Source: an uncultured Clostridium sp.
Lineage (GTDB): Bacteria > Bacillota > Clostridia > TANB77 > CAG-508
DNA length: 6,420 nt
Assembly: GCA_950059165.1 (NCBI GenBank)
Contig: CATLUC010000092.1
Span: 1-6,420, forward strand
Reading direction: 5' to 3'
A model generated the notes under the pieces. It was not told the DNA's origin, ran no database searches, and saw nothing but the letters and a program-made list of their open reading frames with translations. Shown here one piece after another: positions 1 to 4,874 of this stretch; position 1 is the stretch's first letter; each line of letters opens with the position of its first letter. A program made the position numbers and the translations under genes.

Positions 1-49
1 TTGACTTTTAATCAAGTTGTCCCGCGTTCGAGTCGCGGATAGCTCACCA
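1..49 (+). tRNA. tRNA-Lys(TTT), 5' end cut by window edge
   Basis: The first bases form the 3' strand side of an anticodon arm: loop CTTTTAA with anticodon TTT, closed by TTGA/TCAA. A variable loop, a T-arm (CCGCG / CGCGG around TTCGAGT) and the 3' acceptor strand ATAGCTC follow, then discriminator A and an encoded CCA at 47-49. The 5' acceptor strand and D-arm lie before the window. Anticodon TTT gives lysine. It is the first visible member of a Lys-Glu-Thr cluster. Confidence 0.9.
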
Positions 50-89
50 AAAGAACTAAATAATTAAACAAATAATTATTTAGTTCTTT
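50..89 (+). repeat. 17-bp perfect inverted repeat between tRNA-Lys and tRNA-Glu
   Basis: Positions 50-66 and 73-89 are perfect reverse complements around a 6-nt loop (AACAAA). The hairpin starts on the base directly after the tRNA-Lys CCA and ends 8 nt before tRNA-Glu. Only two of the 17 pairs are G-C, and no T-run follows, although the 3' arm itself is T-rich. It could be an intra-cluster terminator or attenuator, or a processing spacer that keeps the adjacent tRNAs apart. The function is inferred; the palindrome is directly visible. Confidence 0.7.
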
Positions 90-97
90 GCCAATAA

Positions 98-172
98 GGC
101 CCGTTGGTCAAGCGGTTAAGACACCGCCCTTTCACGGCGGAGACATGGGTTCGATTCCCGTACGGGTCACCA
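98..172 (+). tRNA. tRNA-Glu(TTC)
   Basis: A full cloverleaf can be drawn. The acceptor GGCCCGT pairs with ACGGGTC (one G-U), and the anticodon stem CCGCC/GGCGG encloses loop CTTTCAC with anticodon TTC. The T-arm is built around TTCGATT, the discriminator is A, and CCA is encoded at 170-172. The length of 75 nt is normal. It sits second in the Lys-Glu-Thr cluster and is presumably processed from a shared transcript. Confidence 0.97.
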
Positions 173-184
173 AAACGTTACAAA

Positions 185-203
185 AACAAACTTTACGTTT
201 GTT
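185..203 (+). repeat. Small hairpin in the tRNA-Glu/tRNA-Thr spacer
   Basis: AACAAAC (185-191) and GTTTGTT (197-203) form a perfect 7-bp stem with a 5-nt loop. It lies in the 69-nt spacer between two tRNA genes. There is no T-run, so it is more likely a spacer structure than a terminator. Further on, 212-223 (CGGGTTACCAAA) matches the tRNA-Glu 3' end at 163-174 in 11 of 12 bases, perhaps a trace of a lost or duplicated tRNA end. Confidence 0.5.
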
Positions 204-241
204 AAACGGTTCGGGTTACCAAATACACAAACTAAATAAAT

Positions 242-318
242 GCCACTTTAGCTCAGTTGGCCAGAGCATCGCACTTGTAATGCGAGGGTCATCCGTTCGA
301 ATCGGATAAGTGGCTCCA
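242..318 (+). tRNA. tRNA-Thr(TGT)
   Basis: A full cloverleaf is visible. The acceptor GCCACTT pairs with AAGTGGC, the D-arm is GCTC...GAGC, and the anticodon stem TCGCA/TGCGA encloses loop CTTGTAA with anticodon TGT. The T-stem ATCCG/CGGAT surrounds TTCGAAT, the discriminator is T, and CCA is encoded at 316-318. Everything from the anticodon loop to the 3' end (274-317) is repeated at 1433-1476 with one mismatch. The gene is therefore a likely integration target, with its 3' half possibly supplied by an integrated element. It is last in the cluster and is followed at once by a terminator. Confidence 0.97.
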
Positions 319-320
319 TA

Positions 321-365
321 AAAAGGTCATCGGTCTTGCAAGTTTGCTTGGTCGATGGCTTTTAT
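321..365 (+). terminator. Intrinsic terminator of the tRNA cluster
   Basis: A 14-bp stem (322-335 with 350-363, including several G-U pairs and a CATCG/CGATG core) starts a few bases after the tRNA-Thr CCA. Its 3' side ends in a short T-run. The same architecture recurs at 1481-1519 behind the tRNA-Thr half-copy, with three compensating base-pair changes in the core. That strongly supports a real RNA hairpin. Confidence 0.75.
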
Positions 366-500
366 TGTATAGGAAAAATCGAAGATTTTACCTATACAAC
401 AAAAATACATTCTACAGAAAATTTCTACGGAATTTTCTTGAGACGAACAACGGGCATGGCATGAAAATTAATCTAAAAGGTCATAAAATTTTAATCATGC
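365..500. repeat. Three consecutive inverted repeats in a gene-free stretch
   Basis: The interval from 319 to 636 contains no credible gene. Three hairpins lie close together within it. The first is 365-373 with 391-399, continued inside by 375-380 with 384-389 and a GAA loop. The second is 416-423 with 431-438 (AGAAAATT/AATTTTCT). The third is 459-463 with 496-500 (GCATG/CATGC), continued by 464-469 with 487-492 after a 3-nt bulge. The tight clustering suggests a structured RNA or the folded end of a mobile element. No known riboswitch or ncRNA family is recognised. Confidence 0.5.
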
Positions 501-513
501 ACTGTTATTCTTC

Positions 514-544
514 AAAAAAAGAGTAGGATGCAACTACCTACTCT
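514..544 (-). terminator. Intrinsic terminator, minus strand, downstream of the HAD gene
   Basis: Read on the minus strand, an 8-bp perfect stem (AGAGTAGG/CCTACTCT, + positions 520-527 and 537-544, 9-nt loop) is followed by a T-run that is the A-tract 514-520 on the + strand. It lies about 90 nt beyond the stop codon of the minus-strand HAD hydrolase gene and is the natural end of that transcript. Confidence 0.75.
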
Positions 545-636
545 ACCAACTATGTCTTGCTACTATTAGTCTTTGTTTTGCTTGTTGAAGTCCTAATTGC
601 AATTGAGTGTTTTTGTCTTTTGCTAACATCAACAAA

Positions 637-1248
637 TTAGTTGTTTTTTATAATTTCATCAATTATTTTAAATAAATTATCATAATCTCTTTTTTCATCA
701 TCAAAATATACCCCTATAAAACCTGCTTTTTTTGCAGAATCCACATTCTGCTGTTTATTGTCTATAAAAATACATTCTTTAGCATTTACATTTGCTCTTT
801 GTATAGCAACTTCGAATATTTTAGTTCCTTTTTTAGTACATTTGACATCTTCTGAAATTATAATTGTATCAAAGATATTAAATCCTTTATTTTGCTCCAT
901 AATAATATTCATACGTTCTGTTGAGTTATCTGTTATAATACCAACACTATATTTATTTTTTAAGTATCTAGCATATTCTAGCATTCGTTCATCAATTGGT
1001 GTATTTATAATGGCTTCTTGTAACCAATTTGGATTAAATTCAACTTATGCCTCTTTACAAATTGATTTCCATGCATCTTTTATAGATATTTTACCAGCAT
1101 CTATTTTTTCATCGAATTGTTTTATTTTACTTAATAACTCTTGAGCATCCATTCCTATTTTTTGTGAAAAATATTTACTATTTGTATAGGAACCAGTTTT
1201 ATCTGTTGTTAAAACTCCATCAAAGTCAAAAAATATTTTTTTAATCAT
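637..1248 (-). pseudogene. HAD-family hydrolase, interrupted by an in-frame TAA
   Basis: Reading through one stop codon gives a 203-codon HAD superfamily (subfamily IA-like) phosphatase, about the usual length for that group. The start at 1248 is fixed by an AAGGAGGTGG ribosome binding site (1258-1267). Motif I is DFDGVLTT with nucleophile D8 and acid/base D10, motif II is GIITDNS (T106), the motif III lysine is near K139, and motif IV is FIDNKQQN (D163). Codon 68 is TAA (1045-1047). The frame on both sides is the same and remains HAD-like, with residues 69-88 open between the halves, so this is a single nonsense change rather than two genes. The break falls in the cap/linker region, separating the nucleophile from motifs II-IV, so the product should be inactive unless the stop is read through or is a sequencing error. 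The substrate cannot be told. The gene sits inside the segment bounded by the tRNA-Thr repeats. Confidence 0.85.
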
Positions 1249-1257
1249 ATAGTTTTC

Positions 1258-1300
1258 CACCTCCTTGTATAAATATATAATATAATTAAAAAAAAGTAAA
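1258..1300 (-). promoter_or_regulatory. Promoter and ribosome binding site of the HAD gene
   Basis: On the minus strand TTTACT (+ positions 1295-1300) and TATATT (1272-1277) are separated by 17 bp, an acceptable -35/-10 pair in an AT-rich background. The AAGGAGGTGG ribosome binding site (1258-1267) lies just upstream of the ATG at 1248. The binding site is clear; the promoter call is weaker because random matches are frequent at this base composition. The strong binding site also argues against the upstream ATG at 1314. Confidence 0.5.
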
Positions 1301-1314
1301 GATTCCCTTAACAT

Positions 1315-1432
1315 AAAATATATTATAATTTGAATGTTATATAAAAAAGACTATTGAAATATCAAGAAAAATTGAGTATAATTAGTTATAATGATAAGTT
1401 GAGATAATCAAGAGCAAGTCAAAGCTACTTTC
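1315..1432. other. Gene-free spacer up to the tRNA-Thr half-copy
   Basis: No open frame with a ribosome binding site, no RNA gene and no integrase or recombinase remnant is visible here. It is plain AT-rich sequence between the HAD promoter region and the second tRNA-Thr 3' segment. Together with 1477-1692 it makes up a roughly 380-bp stretch without genes. Confidence 0.6.
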
Positions 1433-1476
1433 CTTGTAATGCGAGGGGCATCCGTTCGAATCGGATAAGTGGCTCC
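1433..1476 (+). repeat. tRNA-Thr 3'-half duplication, candidate attachment site
   Basis: These 44 bases match 274-317, from the first base of the tRNA-Thr anticodon loop to the penultimate C of CCA, with one mismatch (T289 becomes G1448, in the variable loop). The 5' half of a tRNA is absent upstream, so this is not a functional tRNA gene. A direct repeat that starts in the anticodon loop and runs to the tRNA 3' end is the usual form of attL/attR pairs left by tyrosine recombinases. The intervening DNA is about 1.16 kb and encodes no recombinase. Confidence 0.75.
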
Positions 1477-1478
1477 GT

Positions 1479-1520
1479 ATAGGTCAGTAGTCTTGAAATA
1501 GTCTTGGTTACTGGCTTTTA
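1479..1520 (+). terminator. Second copy of the tRNA-Thr terminator
   Basis: A 12-bp stem (1481-1492 with 1506-1517, core CAGTA/TACTG) with a T-run on its 3' side follows the tRNA-Thr half-copy at the same distance and with the same flanking bases as the terminator at 321-365. The core differs from CATCG/CGATG at three consecutive pairs, all of them compensated. Either this was the original terminator of the tRNA cluster before an element inserted, or it is the end of a related tRNA locus. Confidence 0.65.
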
Positions 1521-1692
1521 AGCTTTTTATAAGTATGGCTCTATATCAATAGTGGAGATTTTATCCACCCCAACTAATATTATAGAACCCTAATATTATA
1601 GTTGCCTTTATATCAACTAAATTATCAAAAATAATTCATAATAAAATTACAAAAAATAAAACTATTCATACTAAATTAGACTTAGGGAAGGA
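1521..1692. other. Non-coding leader before the membrane-protein gene
   Basis: No gene is visible. A small hairpin GTGGA/TCCAC lies at 1552-1568. Similar strings around TTCATA-TAAA-TTA occur near 1635 and 1663. The stretch presumably contains the promoter of the gene starting at 1693, but I cannot single out a convincing -35/-10 pair. Confidence 0.4.
1574..1601. repeat. 12-bp direct repeat with dyad symmetry
   Basis: CTAATATTATAG occurs at 1574-1585 and again at 1590-1601, a 16-bp period. The outer flanks CAACTA (1571-1576) and TAGTTG (1598-1603) are inverted repeats, so the block has both direct and inverted symmetry. It could be a regulator binding site ahead of the gene at 1693, or chance in AT-rich DNA. 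Confidence 0.45.
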
Positions 1693-2184
1693 ATGATAGA
1701 AAAAATGAATTTCATTATTTTTTTTATATTATGTATAATGCTACTGATAGTATCATGTATACCATACGCAATATTCATAGGAATAATAGCTATAATAATT
1801 GGGATAATAACCACAAAAAAAATAGCCAGCAAAACCCTAAAAACCCTAGCAATCATAGTCATTTTACTATACGCAACAATAATACTAGGAAGTTTCCAAA
1901 GCGAAACACCTGATAGTAAACACATAAGAACCAAAGAAATAAACGACAACAAAACACTCATAGGACTAACAGAAGAAGAAACCATCAAACTATTGGGAGA
2001 ACCAAATGACGAATACAAAAACAAAGAAGGCGAAAAACAATACACATACTCAGCAGGAAGTATATCAAAAAAAACATATTGGGGATATGCTAGCTCCAGT
2101 GAATACTACGAATTTTGCATATCTTTTGACAAAAACAACAAAGTAAAAGAAACCACAATAAAACAAAGGCCCATAAGCCCATAA
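1693..2184 (+). CDS. Membrane protein with SmpA/OmlA (BamE-like) C-terminal domain
   Basis: The protein has 163 residues. Hydrophobic segments at about 6-22, 24-40 and 51-67 look like three membrane helices. A lysine-bearing loop (42-50) between the second and third suggests the N-terminus is inside and the C-terminal part outside. Residues 88-157 (GLTEEETIKLLGEPNDEY, then a YTYSAG strand and a late FDKNNKVKET strand) follow the pattern of the small SmpA/OmlA or BamE-like fold. In Gram-positives that fold occurs as an extracytoplasmic module of unknown role rather than in outer-membrane assembly. AGGGAAGGA abuts the ATG at 1693; the ATG at 1705 (MNFII...) has a more normal spacing from it and could be the true start. 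The first 80 bases have ordinary codon use, and the rest shows the strong A/C third-position bias of its neighbours. The specific function is unknown. Confidence 0.8.
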   Translation: MIEKMNFIIFFILCIMLLIVSCIPYAIFIGIIAIIIGIITTKKIASKTLKTLAIIVILLYATIILGSFQSETPDSKHIRTKEINDNKTLIGLTEEETIKLLGEPNDEYKNKEGEKQYTYSAGSISKKTYWGYASSSEYYEFCISFDKNNKVKETTIKQRPISP

Positions 2185-2205
2185 AAACAAAAATGTAAGC
2201 CAAAG

Positions 2206-2259
2206 TTGACAAAAAGCAAAGAAAAAATGGTAGAACAAAACAGTAATTTGTATTATAAT
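2206..2259 (+). promoter_or_regulatory. Candidate promoter region of the XRE-family gene
   Basis: The gap between the genes at 2184 and 2315 contains a perfect TTGACA (2206-2211) and a perfect TATAAT (2254-2259). They are too far apart to be one promoter. TATAAT would pair with a weak TAGAAC at 2231-2236 (17-bp spacing), and TTGACA could use TAGAAC itself as a poor -10 (19-bp spacing). At least one start site before the regulator gene is likely. No clear operator palindrome is seen. Confidence 0.4.
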
Positions 2260-2314
2260 TTACTTATAGAATAGTCATAAAGACCATTCAAATAAAAAAA
2301 AGAAGGTGATACAA

Positions 2315-3331
2315 ATGAAATTAAGTGAAAAACTAATCAAATTAAGAAAAGAAAAAGGACTATCACAAGAAGAATTCGGAAACATAGTAGGAGTATCAAG
2401 ACAAGCAGTATCAAAATGGGAAAACGAAGAAGCAACCCCAGACATAGACAAAATAAAAGAAATAGTAAAAAAATTCAACATAAACTACGAATACATACTA
2501 AATGACGAAATCGAAGACAAAGAAAACAACCAAGAAACAAACCAAGAAACCGAAAAAACACAAAACAACAACAGCAGTAGCCATAAAAAAAACAAACATA
2601 AAACACTAACAAAAACAATACTTATAATATTCTTACTATACCTATCAATCAGCACATACAAATTCATAGCATTTTATCGATTTTACCTAATAGCAAACAG
2701 CTTCAAAGAAGAAAACTATACGGTAAGCCAAACAATAGAAAGCACATCAAACATATCATATTATGTAACAACAAAAAAAATAGGAAACAAAATACAAGAA
2801 ACATACTATCCACAACAAATCGAAGAAACAATAAAAGACCAAAACGGAACTCCACTTCCATATGCCATAACATATATAGACTACGATAAAAAAATAAATT
2901 ACCAACTAAACTATAACAAAGAGCAAAACAAATACGAATACTATGACAACACAAAAAGCGCAATAAACGAAGAAGAAAAAGAACAACTATTTACAAACAA
3001 AAACATCATAAAAGAAAAAACATTAGGATTAATACCATCAGGATTTAAAGAAATATTCCTAGCATCAATTGACCCAAGATACTACTATGTATCAATATCA
3101 AACAGGCAATACAAAAGCATATCATTTGCAGACGACCTAACCAAAAAAGTACAGCTAAACAAAGACTATGTAGTAGAAAGTGCCAACATACAATTCAAAG
3201 ACTACCGAGGAACAGTAACATTTAATTATAGTTATGACTATGTCCCAGACCACTTCAAAGAAAGAGAAATAGAAGACCCACAAGAAAAATACTTAGGCGA
3301 TTTGGGCATAAATGGGACAGGCACACAATGA
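2315..3331 (+). CDS. Membrane-anchored XRE-type transcriptional regulator
   Basis: The protein has 338 residues. Residues 3-62 form a Cro/C1-type helix-turn-helix domain, with the typical LRKEKGLSQEEFG, GVSRQAVSKWEN and TPDIDKIKEI segments, so it should bind DNA in the cytoplasm. A hydrophilic N/Q/E/K-rich linker (64-98) leads to one membrane helix at about 100-118. The remaining 210 residues, rich in Tyr, Asn and predicted beta strands, would lie outside the membrane. This layout suggests a one-component sensor that couples an envelope signal to DNA binding; that role is inferred. I do not recognise the outer domain, although a LolA-like fold is possible. The start at 2315 is chosen because AGAAGGTGAT lies just before it; the GTG at 2306 falls inside that binding site. 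The gene has its own promoter region and a terminator follows. Codon use is extremely A/C-ending. Confidence 0.9.
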   Translation: MKLSEKLIKLRKEKGLSQEEFGNIVGVSRQAVSKWENEEATPDIDKIKEIVKKFNINYEYILNDEIEDKENNQETNQETEKTQNNNSSSHKKNKHKTLTKTILIIFLLYLSISTYKFIAFYRFYLIANSFKEENYTVSQTIESTSNISYYVTTKKIGNKIQETYYPQQIEETIKDQNGTPLPYAITYIDYDKKINYQLNYNKEQNKYEYYDNTKSAINEEEKEQLFTNKNIIKEKTLGLIPSGFKEIFLASIDPRYYYVSISNRQYKSISFADDLTKKVQLNKDYVVESANIQFKDYRGTVTFNYSYDYVPDHFKEREIEDPQEKYLGDLGINGTGTQ

Positions 3332-3363
3332 CCCAAAATAAATTTTTCAAAACACAACTAGAA

Positions 3364-3400
3364 AAAAGAGAGCAATTATTTGAAAATTACTCTCTTTTAT
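3364..3400 (+). terminator. Intrinsic terminator after the XRE gene
   Basis: AAAAGAGAG (3364-3372) pairs with CTCTCTTTT (3390-3398). After one C-A mismatch, AATT pairs with AATT (3374-3377 with 3385-3388), leaving a 7-nt loop. A-tract and T-tract on opposite sides would let it work in both directions. It separates the XRE gene from the next gene. Confidence 0.8.
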
Positions 3401-3408
3401 GTTATCAT
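3380..3408 (+). promoter_or_regulatory. Promoter overlapping the terminator, for the Ig-like gene
   Basis: TTGAAA (3380-3385) and TATCAT (3403-3408) are 17 bp apart, each one mismatch from the consensus -35 and -10. The -35 sits in the loop and inner stem of the preceding terminator. Transcription would start near 3415, leaving a very short leader with the AAAGGGG ribosome binding site (3418-3424) before the ATG at 3434. Confidence 0.45.
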
Positions 3409-3433
3409 AACAACTAGAAAGGGGATGAAATTT

Positions 3434-4090
3434 ATGAACAAAAAAACAAAAATAACAGTAATATCAACAATAATCATATTATTAGCAATCTTAGTCACAC
3501 TATGGATCAATGGAACAATACCAAAACAAATAGCTAAAATCTCATCAATAATATACACAAAAATAAACTTCCCAAAAATGGAACTAGAATACATTAACGT
3601 AGAATGGAGTAAATATCATGGAGCCTACCTAGTAACATTTAAAGACAAAAATAATCAAAATCAAGGTTTTGTAATTTCACCCAAATACTTCCCAATAATC
3701 CCAGGACAGGGAGTATTTGGTATGCAAGAAGAATACAGAGAAAAATATGAAGAACAAAACAATATACAAAACGATAACAACATACAAATAAAAATACAAA
3801 CACTAACAAAACAAGGAGCCACAATTACAATACACAACAACCAAACAAATCAAATAGGATATGATGAATGGTTTAGAATAGACAAAAAACAAGACGAAAA
3901 ATGGACAGAAGTAGAAATAAAAAACAAAGATTATCAAATAAAAGCACTCGGATACAAAATCAACGGCAAAGGCAAAGCAGAAGAAAAAATAGATTGGTCT
4001 AACCTATATGGAACACTAGAAAAAGGTCAATATAGATTAGTAAAAAAAATCGATAACAGACATACAGCAGTAGAATTCACAATTGAATAA
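3434..4090 (+). CDS. Signal-anchored protein with Big_14-like Ig domain
   Basis: The protein has 218 residues. After a basic start (MNKKTK) one hydrophobic segment (about 7-25) serves as a signal anchor, so the rest is extracytoplasmic. Residues 50-100 contain a YHGAYLVTFKD / GFVISPKYFPI pattern reminiscent of small secreted DUF3139-type proteins (weak). Residues 118-218 show the order typical of the bacterial Ig-like Big_14 family: a strand rich in I and T (IKIQTLTKQGATITIHN), YDEWFRIDKKQDEKWTEV, IDWSNLYGTLEKGQYRLVK and a final VEFTIE strand. The start at 3434 follows AAAGGGG at 9 nt; extension upstream to a TTG at 3380 would run back into the terminator. There is no lipobox cysteine. The role is unknown; a surface-exposed accessory or stress protein is plausible. 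The gene lies between a terminator-promoter overlap and the SDR operon. Confidence 0.8.
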   Translation: MNKKTKITVISTIIILLAILVTLWINGTIPKQIAKISSIIYTKINFPKMELEYINVEWSKYHGAYLVTFKDKNNQNQGFVISPKYFPIIPGQGVFGMQEEYREKYEEQNNIQNDNNIQIKIQTLTKQGATITIHNNQTNQIGYDEWFRIDKKQDEKWTEVEIKNKDYQIKALGYKINGKGKAEEKIDWSNLYGTLEKGQYRLVKKIDNRHTAVEFTIE

Positions 4091-4118
4091 TAAAAATCTC
4101 AAAAAGTAAAATATATTT

Positions 4119-4143
4119 AACATATAAATAGAAAACATATAAA
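4119..4143. repeat. 10-bp direct repeat upstream of the SDR gene
   Basis: AACATATAAA occurs at 4119-4128 and 4134-4143, 15 bp apart, directly before the ribosome binding site AAAGGAG (4146-4152). Each copy contains a -10-like TATAAA. It may be a promoter or regulator site for the two-gene unit that follows, or chance in AT-rich sequence. Confidence 0.35.
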
Positions 4144-4163
4144 AGAAAGGAGTAGTAGTACAA

Positions 4164-4874
4164 ATGGAAAAAATAGCAATAATCACAGGAGCATCAAAAG
4201 GAATAGGCAGAGAAATAGCAAAATACCTAGCTAAAAACGGAATAAAAATAATAGCAGGATACAACAAATCAAAAGAAGAAGCAAAACAACTACAAGAATA
4301 CGGAATAGACATAATAAAAGCAGACATAACCAAAAGAGAAGAAGCAAAAAAAATAATACAATACACACTAGAAAAATACAAAAAAATAGACATACTAATA
4401 AACAACGCAGGAATAAGCGAATACAAAATATACACAGAAGAAACAGACGAAGACTTCCACAAAATAATAAACACAAACCTATACTCAGCCTTTGTAATGA
4501 CACAAGAGCTACTGCCAAGCATGATACAAAACAAAAATGGATGCATAATAAACATATCATCAATATGGGGATGTATAGGAGCATCAATGGAAGTACTATA
4601 CTCAGCATCAAAAGCAGGAATAAACGGGCTAACAAAAGCACTAGCAAAAGAACTAGGACCATCAAACATAAGAGTAAATGCAATAGCACCAGGAATAATA
4701 AACACCAGCATGAACCAAAAATTCACAAAACAAGAACTAAAACAAATACAAGAAGAAATACCACTAGAAAAAATAGGAGACCCTCAAGACATAGCAAAAT
4801 GCGTAAAATGGCTAATAGAAGATAGCTACACAACAGGACAAATAATACAAATAAATGGAGGGTGGGCAACATAA
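4164..4874 (+). CDS. ymfI: SDR oxidoreductase, probable EF-P 5-aminopentanone reductase (YmfI-like)
   Basis: The protein has 236 residues, a full-length classical short-chain dehydrogenase. The NAD(P)-binding TGASKGIG is at 8-15 and NNAG at 80-83. The catalytic tetrad is N105, S133, Y146 and K150, with the same spacing as in FabG. Members of this fold bind NADP(H) and reduce a carbonyl in the cytoplasm. The stretch ISSIWGCIGASMEVLYSASK, the EEIPLEKIGDPQDIAKCV segment and the NGGW ending match, from memory, the YmfI group, which reduces the 5-aminopentanone group attached to the conserved lysine of elongation factor P in Firmicutes. The alternative is a FabG-type 3-oxoacyl-ACP reductase, but no fatty-acid genes are nearby. 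AAAGGAG precedes the ATG. The TAA is directly followed by the ATG of the next gene, implying a shared transcript and coupled translation. Codons are almost all A- or C-ending. Confidence 0.85.
   Translation: MEKIAIITGASKGIGREIAKYLAKNGIKIIAGYNKSKEEAKQLQEYGIDIIKADITKREEAKKIIQYTLEKYKKIDILINNAGISEYKIYTEETDEDFHKIINTNLYSAFVMTQELLPSMIQNKNGCIINISSIWGCIGASMEVLYSASKAGINGLTKALAKELGPSNIRVNAIAPGIINTSMNQKFTKQELKQIQEEIPLEKIGDPQDIAKCVKWLIEDSYTTGQIIQINGGWAT

Noticed and set aside
88..309. 73-codon open frame on the + strand
   Set aside because: It runs through tRNA-Glu and most of tRNA-Thr; the tRNA cloverleaves explain the sequence fully.
344..526. 60-codon open frame on the + strand
   Set aside because: It begins in the tRNA terminator, has no ribosome binding site, and is made of the hairpin repeats.
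758..1144. 128-codon + strand frame opposite the HAD gene
   Set aside because: It is the antisense shadow of clear HAD motifs on the minus strand and lacks a ribosome binding site.
319..1476. Integrase, transposase or excisionase inside the tRNA-bounded segment
   Set aside because: All frames were considered and only the HAD gene shows protein-family motifs.
2306..2314. GTG start for the XRE regulator
   Set aside because: The GTG lies inside the AGAAGGTGAT ribosome binding site; the ATG at 2315 begins the conserved helix-turn-helix.
4231..4689. Leucine-rich minus strand frame opposite the SDR gene
   Set aside because: It is a reverse reading of A-rich codons in a well-supported dehydrogenase; the poly-leucine composition is an artefact.
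4037..4726. 229-codon minus strand frame, apparently hydrophobic
   Set aside because: It is antisense to the ends of two well-supported + strand genes; no ribosome binding site or recognisable family.
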